Part shown: positions 7,034 through 9,206 of the stretch, in pieces
Layout: each line of letters opens with the position of its first letter
Position numbering within the stretch: position 1 is the first letter of the stretch
DNA from: Bacteroidales bacterium
GTDB lineage: Bacteria > Bacteroidota > Bacteroidia > Bacteroidales > UBA932
Direction: 5' to 3'
Assembly: GCA_024689525.1 (NCBI GenBank)
Contig: JAILDI010000161.1
Span: 1-9,206 of the forward strand
DNA: 9,206 bases
Made by a program: the position numbers and the translations under genes
The notes under the pieces: generated by a model
What the model was told of the DNA's origin: nothing
Databases searched by the model: none
What the model saw: the letters and a program-made list of their open reading frames with translations, nothing else

Positions 7034-7708
7034 CTATTGTTTTTTCCAGTTGTTCACTTTTTCCTTGAACCAGTCGGCCAGAAGGTCGATACCTTCCCCC
7101 GTCTTGGCGCAGATGGGGATGACCTGGGCCGATGGATTGCGCATCGCGATGTATTTGCGGCAGAGCTCCAGGTCGAAGTCGAAGTACGGCATGACATCGA
7201 CCTTATTGATGATTACAAGCTCGCACACGGAGAACATCAGCGGGTATTTCAGCGGTTTGTCGTGGCCTTCCGGCACGGAGAGGATCATTGCGTTGCACAC
7301 TGCTCCGGTGTCGAATTCAGCCGGGCATACCAGGTTTCCCACGTTCTCCAGGATGGCAAGGTCGACATTCCCGAGGTCGAGGCCCTCCAGGCCCTGGCGC
7401 GTCATTTCAGCATCCAGATGGCACATTCCGCCGGTGTGGAGCTGTATCGACTGGATTCCGGTGGCTTCCTTGATCTTAACGGCATCCACGTCGCTGTCGA
7501 TATCGGCCTCCATCACAGCGATGTTCATTGAGCCCTTAAGGGCATTTATAAGGCCGATGAGGGTAGTGGTCTTGCCGCTGCCGGGCGCGGACATCAGGTT
7601 GAGGAGGAACACTCCTTTGCTTTTCAGTTCCCGGCGGAGTTCGTCGGCATCGGCCTCATTGGAGGCGAAGACGCTTTTCTTGATCTCGATAATCTTGACG
7701 GGATTCAT
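7034..7708 (-). CDS. hypB: Hydrogenase nickel incorporation GTPase HypB
   Basis: A 224-residue SIMIBI-class GTPase that uses GTP hydrolysis to drive nickel transfer with HypA. Visible are the P-loop APGSGKTT (41-48), EADIDSD (67-73), the metal-binding Cys96-His97 in LHTGGMCHLD, a second cysteine Cys128 in ENVGNLVCP, and the guanine-specificity motif NKVD (168-171). It lacks the N-terminal CxxCGC nickel site of the E. coli protein and has no His-rich stretch, so it is the short form that depends on the G-domain metal site. It is the first gene of the unit, preceded by a -7 box at 7743-7750, and its stop lies 3 bases before the oxidoreductase start. Separation of hypB from hypA by a 2.8-kb redox gene is unusual. 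Confidence 0.95.
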   Translation of the reverse strand: MNPVKIIEIKKSVFASNEADADELRRELKSKGVFLLNLMSAPGSGKTTTLIGLINALKGSMNIAVMEADIDSDVDAVKIKEATGIQSIQLHTGGMCHLDAEMTRQGLEGLDLGNVDLAILENVGNLVCPAEFDTGAVCNAMILSVPEGHDKPLKYPLMFSVCELVIINKVDVMPYFDFDLELCRKYIAMRNPSAQVIPICAKTGEGIDLLADWFKEKVNNWKKQ

Positions 7709-7742
7709 CGGTTTCAGTTTGTGGTTATCGGTTAGATATTTC

Positions 7743-7750
7743 CAAATATA
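7743..7750 (-). promoter_or_regulatory. Putative -7 promoter box for the hyp unit
   Basis: The minus strand reads TATATTTG, matching TAnnTTTG, 34 bases upstream of the hypB ATG at 7708. No clear TTG sits 19-21 bases upstream, so the -33 half is weak or replaced by a regulator. The A-rich leader has no evident Shine-Dalgarno, as is normal in Bacteroidota. Confidence 0.5.
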
Positions 7751-7761
7751 GCAATAATATC

Positions 7762-7800
7762 GCGAAAATGGACATTTTTGTGCGAAAAATGATTATTTTT
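7762..7800. repeat. AT-rich inverted repeats between the divergent promoters
   Basis: Two small dyads lie side by side: AAAATG-GA-CATTTT (7765-7778) and AAAAAT-GATT-ATTTTT (7785-7800). A direct repeat is also present, GCGAAAATG at 7762-7770 and GCGAAAAATG at 7782-7791. They sit between the hypB -7 box and the plus-strand -7 box and could be an operator. They could also be chance in an AT-rich gap. Confidence 0.3.
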
Positions 7801-7801
7801 G
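7794..7801 (+). promoter_or_regulatory. Putative -7 promoter box for the lipoprotein-pgi unit
   Basis: TATTTTTG matches TAnnTTTG, 22 bases upstream of the lipoprotein ATG at 7824. The -33 region lacks a good TTG at the expected distance. A GGAGG at 7803-7807 lies 16 bases before the ATG, too far for an ideal Shine-Dalgarno, and may not be used. Confidence 0.4.
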
Positions 7802-7823
7802 TGGAGGTGAAAATTCTTATGTT

Positions 7824-8201
7824 ATGAAAAAGATAGCTCCTGTCATCGCAGCGCTGGCCGTCCTGGCCCTTATGCTCTGCTCTTGCGAAAAGCACGCTTA
7901 CTCAGAATCTTATTCGAACTTTTTCACCCTGGAAAAGGGCGATGTCAAGACCATAGGGGAGAAAATCACCATCAATGTGGGCGAGAACGTATTTATCTAC
8001 GCTTCCGACAATTCCTACAACCCTAAAGCGGGCGGCAAGTATTCAGTAGAGAACAACTCTGAAGGTGTCGTCTCCGCATCGGCCGGCAGCTCGGGAATCA
8101 ACGTCACCGGCCTCAAGCCCGGTGTCGGCAGCGTGTATGTGCACTGGAACTGGAGGGGCTTCGACTTGCACAAGTCAATTGCGTTTACGGTAAATGAATA
8201 A
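7824..8201 (+). CDS. Small hypothetical lipoprotein, possibly Ig-like fold
   Basis: A 125-residue exported lipoprotein of unknown function. The N-terminus MKKIAPVIAALAVLALML is a signal peptide ending in the lipobox L18-C-S-C21, so Cys21 should be lipidated and Glu22 follows. The mature part is short, strand-rich and Gly/Ser/Asn-rich, with EGVVSASAGSSGINVTGLKPGVGSVYVHW (82-110). That VxVTGLKPGxxxV pattern resembles bacterial Ig-like (BIG2-type) repeats, which suggests one Ig-like domain; this is inference from pattern only. It would be anchored in the inner or outer membrane facing the periplasm or surface. pgi begins 9 bases after its stop, so the two are probably co-transcribed, although no functional tie is apparent. 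Confidence 0.8.
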   Translation: MKKIAPVIAALAVLALMLCSCEKHAYSESYSNFFTLEKGDVKTIGEKITINVGENVFIYASDNSYNPKAGGKYSVENNSEGVVSASAGSSGINVTGLKPGVGSVYVHWNWRGFDLHKSIAFTVNE

Positions 8202-8210
8202 TTGAACAAT

Positions 8211-9206
8211 ATGGTAAAAGTAGATGTTAAGGGCTGCTTCTCCTTCGTGGATGCGGCCAAGTATGAGAATTCTGTAAAGAAAGCCCTGGACGCCTTCGAC
8301 GTCCTGGCATCGGAAAAAGGCGCGGGAAACGACTTCCTCGGCTGGAAGCATCTTCCCACTGAAACCCCGGAGCAGCTTATCAAGGACTGCGAGGCCGTAC
8401 GCGACTGCTGGGCCGCCAAAGGCGTGGACCTGGTGATCGCCATCGGCATCGGCGGAAGCTACCTTGGCGCAAAGTGCGCCATCGAGGCCCTCAGCCACAA
8501 TTTCGCAAAGCAGCTCGCCCGCAAGGATGCGCCAGAAGTGGTGTTTGCCGGAAACAATCTGTCGGAGGAATATCTGGCGGAACTGATGGACCTTGCCGCT
8601 GAGCGCAACGTGGCCTGCATCGTAATCTCCAAGAGCGGCACCACAACCGAGCCCGCCGTGGCTTTCCGCATCGTGAAGCAGTTCATCGAGGACCGTTATG
8701 GGAAGGCCGATGCCGCAGAGCGCATCGTCGCTATTACGGACGCCGCCCGCGGAGCCCTCAAGACCCTTTCCACACAGGAAGGATACAAGACATTCGTAGT
8801 TCCGGACAATGTGGGCGGCCGTTTCTCGGTGCTCACTCCCGTTGGTATCCTGCCTATCGTGGCCGCAGGTTTCGACATCCGTGCCATCCTGGCCGGTGCA
8901 GCGGAAGCGGAGAAAGCCCTCGCCGTCAAGAATGCGGAGAATCCCGCCGTGGTTTACGCAGCGATGCGTAACCTGCTTTATTCAGAATATGGCAAGAAGG
9001 TGGAAATCCTGGTGAACTACAATCCCAAGCTCCAGTACTTCGCAGAGTGGTGGAAACAGCTCTACGGCGAATCCGAGGGCAAGGACGGCAAGGGAATCTT
9101 CCCTGCCAGCGTGAACAACACGGCCGACCTTCACTCCATGGGTCAGTTCATCCAGGAAGGCGACCGCGTTATGTTCGAGACCGTCCTTCACGTGGAGAAG
9201 GCCTTG
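8211..9206 (+). CDS. pgi: Glucose-6-phosphate isomerase (3' end cut by window)
   Basis: A cytoplasmic glycolytic enzyme interconverting glucose 6-phosphate and fructose 6-phosphate. The frame is open from ATG 8211 to the end of the window (332 codons, no stop), so the last roughly 110-120 residues lie outside if length matches Bacteroidota homologues of about 445. Diagnostic parts are present: the sugar-phosphate site SKSGTTTE (140-147), family signature 1 DNVGGRFSVLTPVG (199-212), IGIGGSYLGAK (78-88), and the catalytic Glu287 in YGESEGK. The GNDFLGW block near residue 40 is typical of Bacteroidota and Firmicutes forms. The start agrees with the conserved N-terminus and lies 9 bases after the lipoprotein gene. 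Nothing in the visible part is broken. Confidence 0.95.
   Translation, partial: MVKVDVKGCFSFVDAAKYENSVKKALDAFDVLASEKGAGNDFLGWKHLPTETPEQLIKDCEAVRDCWAAKGVDLVIAIGIGGSYLGAKCAIEALSHNFAKQLARKDAPEVVFAGNNLSEEYLAELMDLAAERNVACIVISKSGTTTEPAVAFRIVKQFIEDRYGKADAAERIVAITDAARGALKTLSTQEGYKTFVVPDNVGGRFSVLTPVGILPIVAAGFDIRAILAGAAEAEKALAVKNAENPAVVYAAMRNLLYSEYGKKVEILVNYNPKLQYFAEWWKQLYGESEGKDGKGIFPASVNNTADLHSMGQFIQEGDRVMFETVLHVEKAL

Noticed and set aside
6377..7531. Plus-strand open frame of 384 codons spanning the oxidoreductase-hypB junction
   Set aside because: It is antisense to two well-supported genes and crosses their boundary. The composition is that of a shadow frame and no domain is visible.
7803..7807. 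GGAGG as the ribosome-binding site of the lipoprotein gene
   Set aside because: It is 16 bases from the ATG, beyond good spacing, and Bacteroidota rarely rely on Shine-Dalgarno pairing, so I did not list it as a separate feature.
8015..8498. Minus-strand open frames opposite the lipoprotein and pgi
   Set aside because: They overlap the confidently identified pgi start region and have no recognisable features.

Overview
The window looks like chromosomal DNA from a member of the Bacteroidota, probably a fairly GC-rich gut-type Bacteroidales. This rests on Bacteroidota-style promoter -7 boxes (TAnnTTTG) at three or four gene starts, A-rich leaders mostly without Shine-Dalgarno sequences, GC-rich genes separated by AT-rich gaps, and the style of the proteins (a DkgA-like aldo-keto reductase, a short lipoprotein ahead of glucose-6-phosphate isomerase, a small outer-membrane barrel with an AAAQ-type signal peptide). 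The species cannot be told from the sequence. I saw no tRNA, rRNA, CRISPR array, insertion sequence or phage gene.

Layout. (1) Positions 1-1703, minus strand: a probable three-gene unit of a GatB/YqeY-domain protein, a small beta-barrel-like secreted protein and a rhomboid intramembrane protease, read from a -7 box at 1696-1703. (2) Positions 1714-2598, minus strand: a single aldo-keto reductase gene with its own well-spaced promoter. (3) Positions 2641-7750, minus strand: a compact four-gene unit. In transcription order it holds hypB (nickel-chaperone GTPase), a 941-residue multi-cluster iron-sulfur/flavin oxidoreductase, hypA (nickel/zinc metallochaperone) and a Trp-rich polytopic membrane protein that resembles the DUF5692 family. 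The unit ends at a strong intrinsic terminator. (4) Positions 7794-9206, plus strand: a divergent unit of a small lipoprotein followed by pgi, which runs off the window.

The part most worth attention is the hyp unit. HypA and HypB normally deliver nickel to [NiFe]-hydrogenase (or urease), yet no hydrogenase subunit and no hypC, D, E or F lies in the window. Instead the two chaperones flank a redox protein made of an unusual Cys-rich N-terminal module, a ferredoxin motif, a GltD/NfnB-like FAD/NAD(P)H core and a C-terminal ferredoxin. Its stop codon overlaps the hypA start (TAATG), and a membrane protein of unknown function follows 19 bases after hypA. The arrangement suggests one functional module, possibly nickel-dependent or nickel-handling redox chemistry linked to the membrane. 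That reading is inference: the sequence shows co-transcription and domain content, not the reaction.

The other genes are ordinary housekeeping or envelope functions. One oddity is the rhomboid gene: its first membrane helix is encoded upstream of any ATG, GTG or TTG codon, so it uses a rare start, is coupled to the gene before it, or has been hit by a one-base change.
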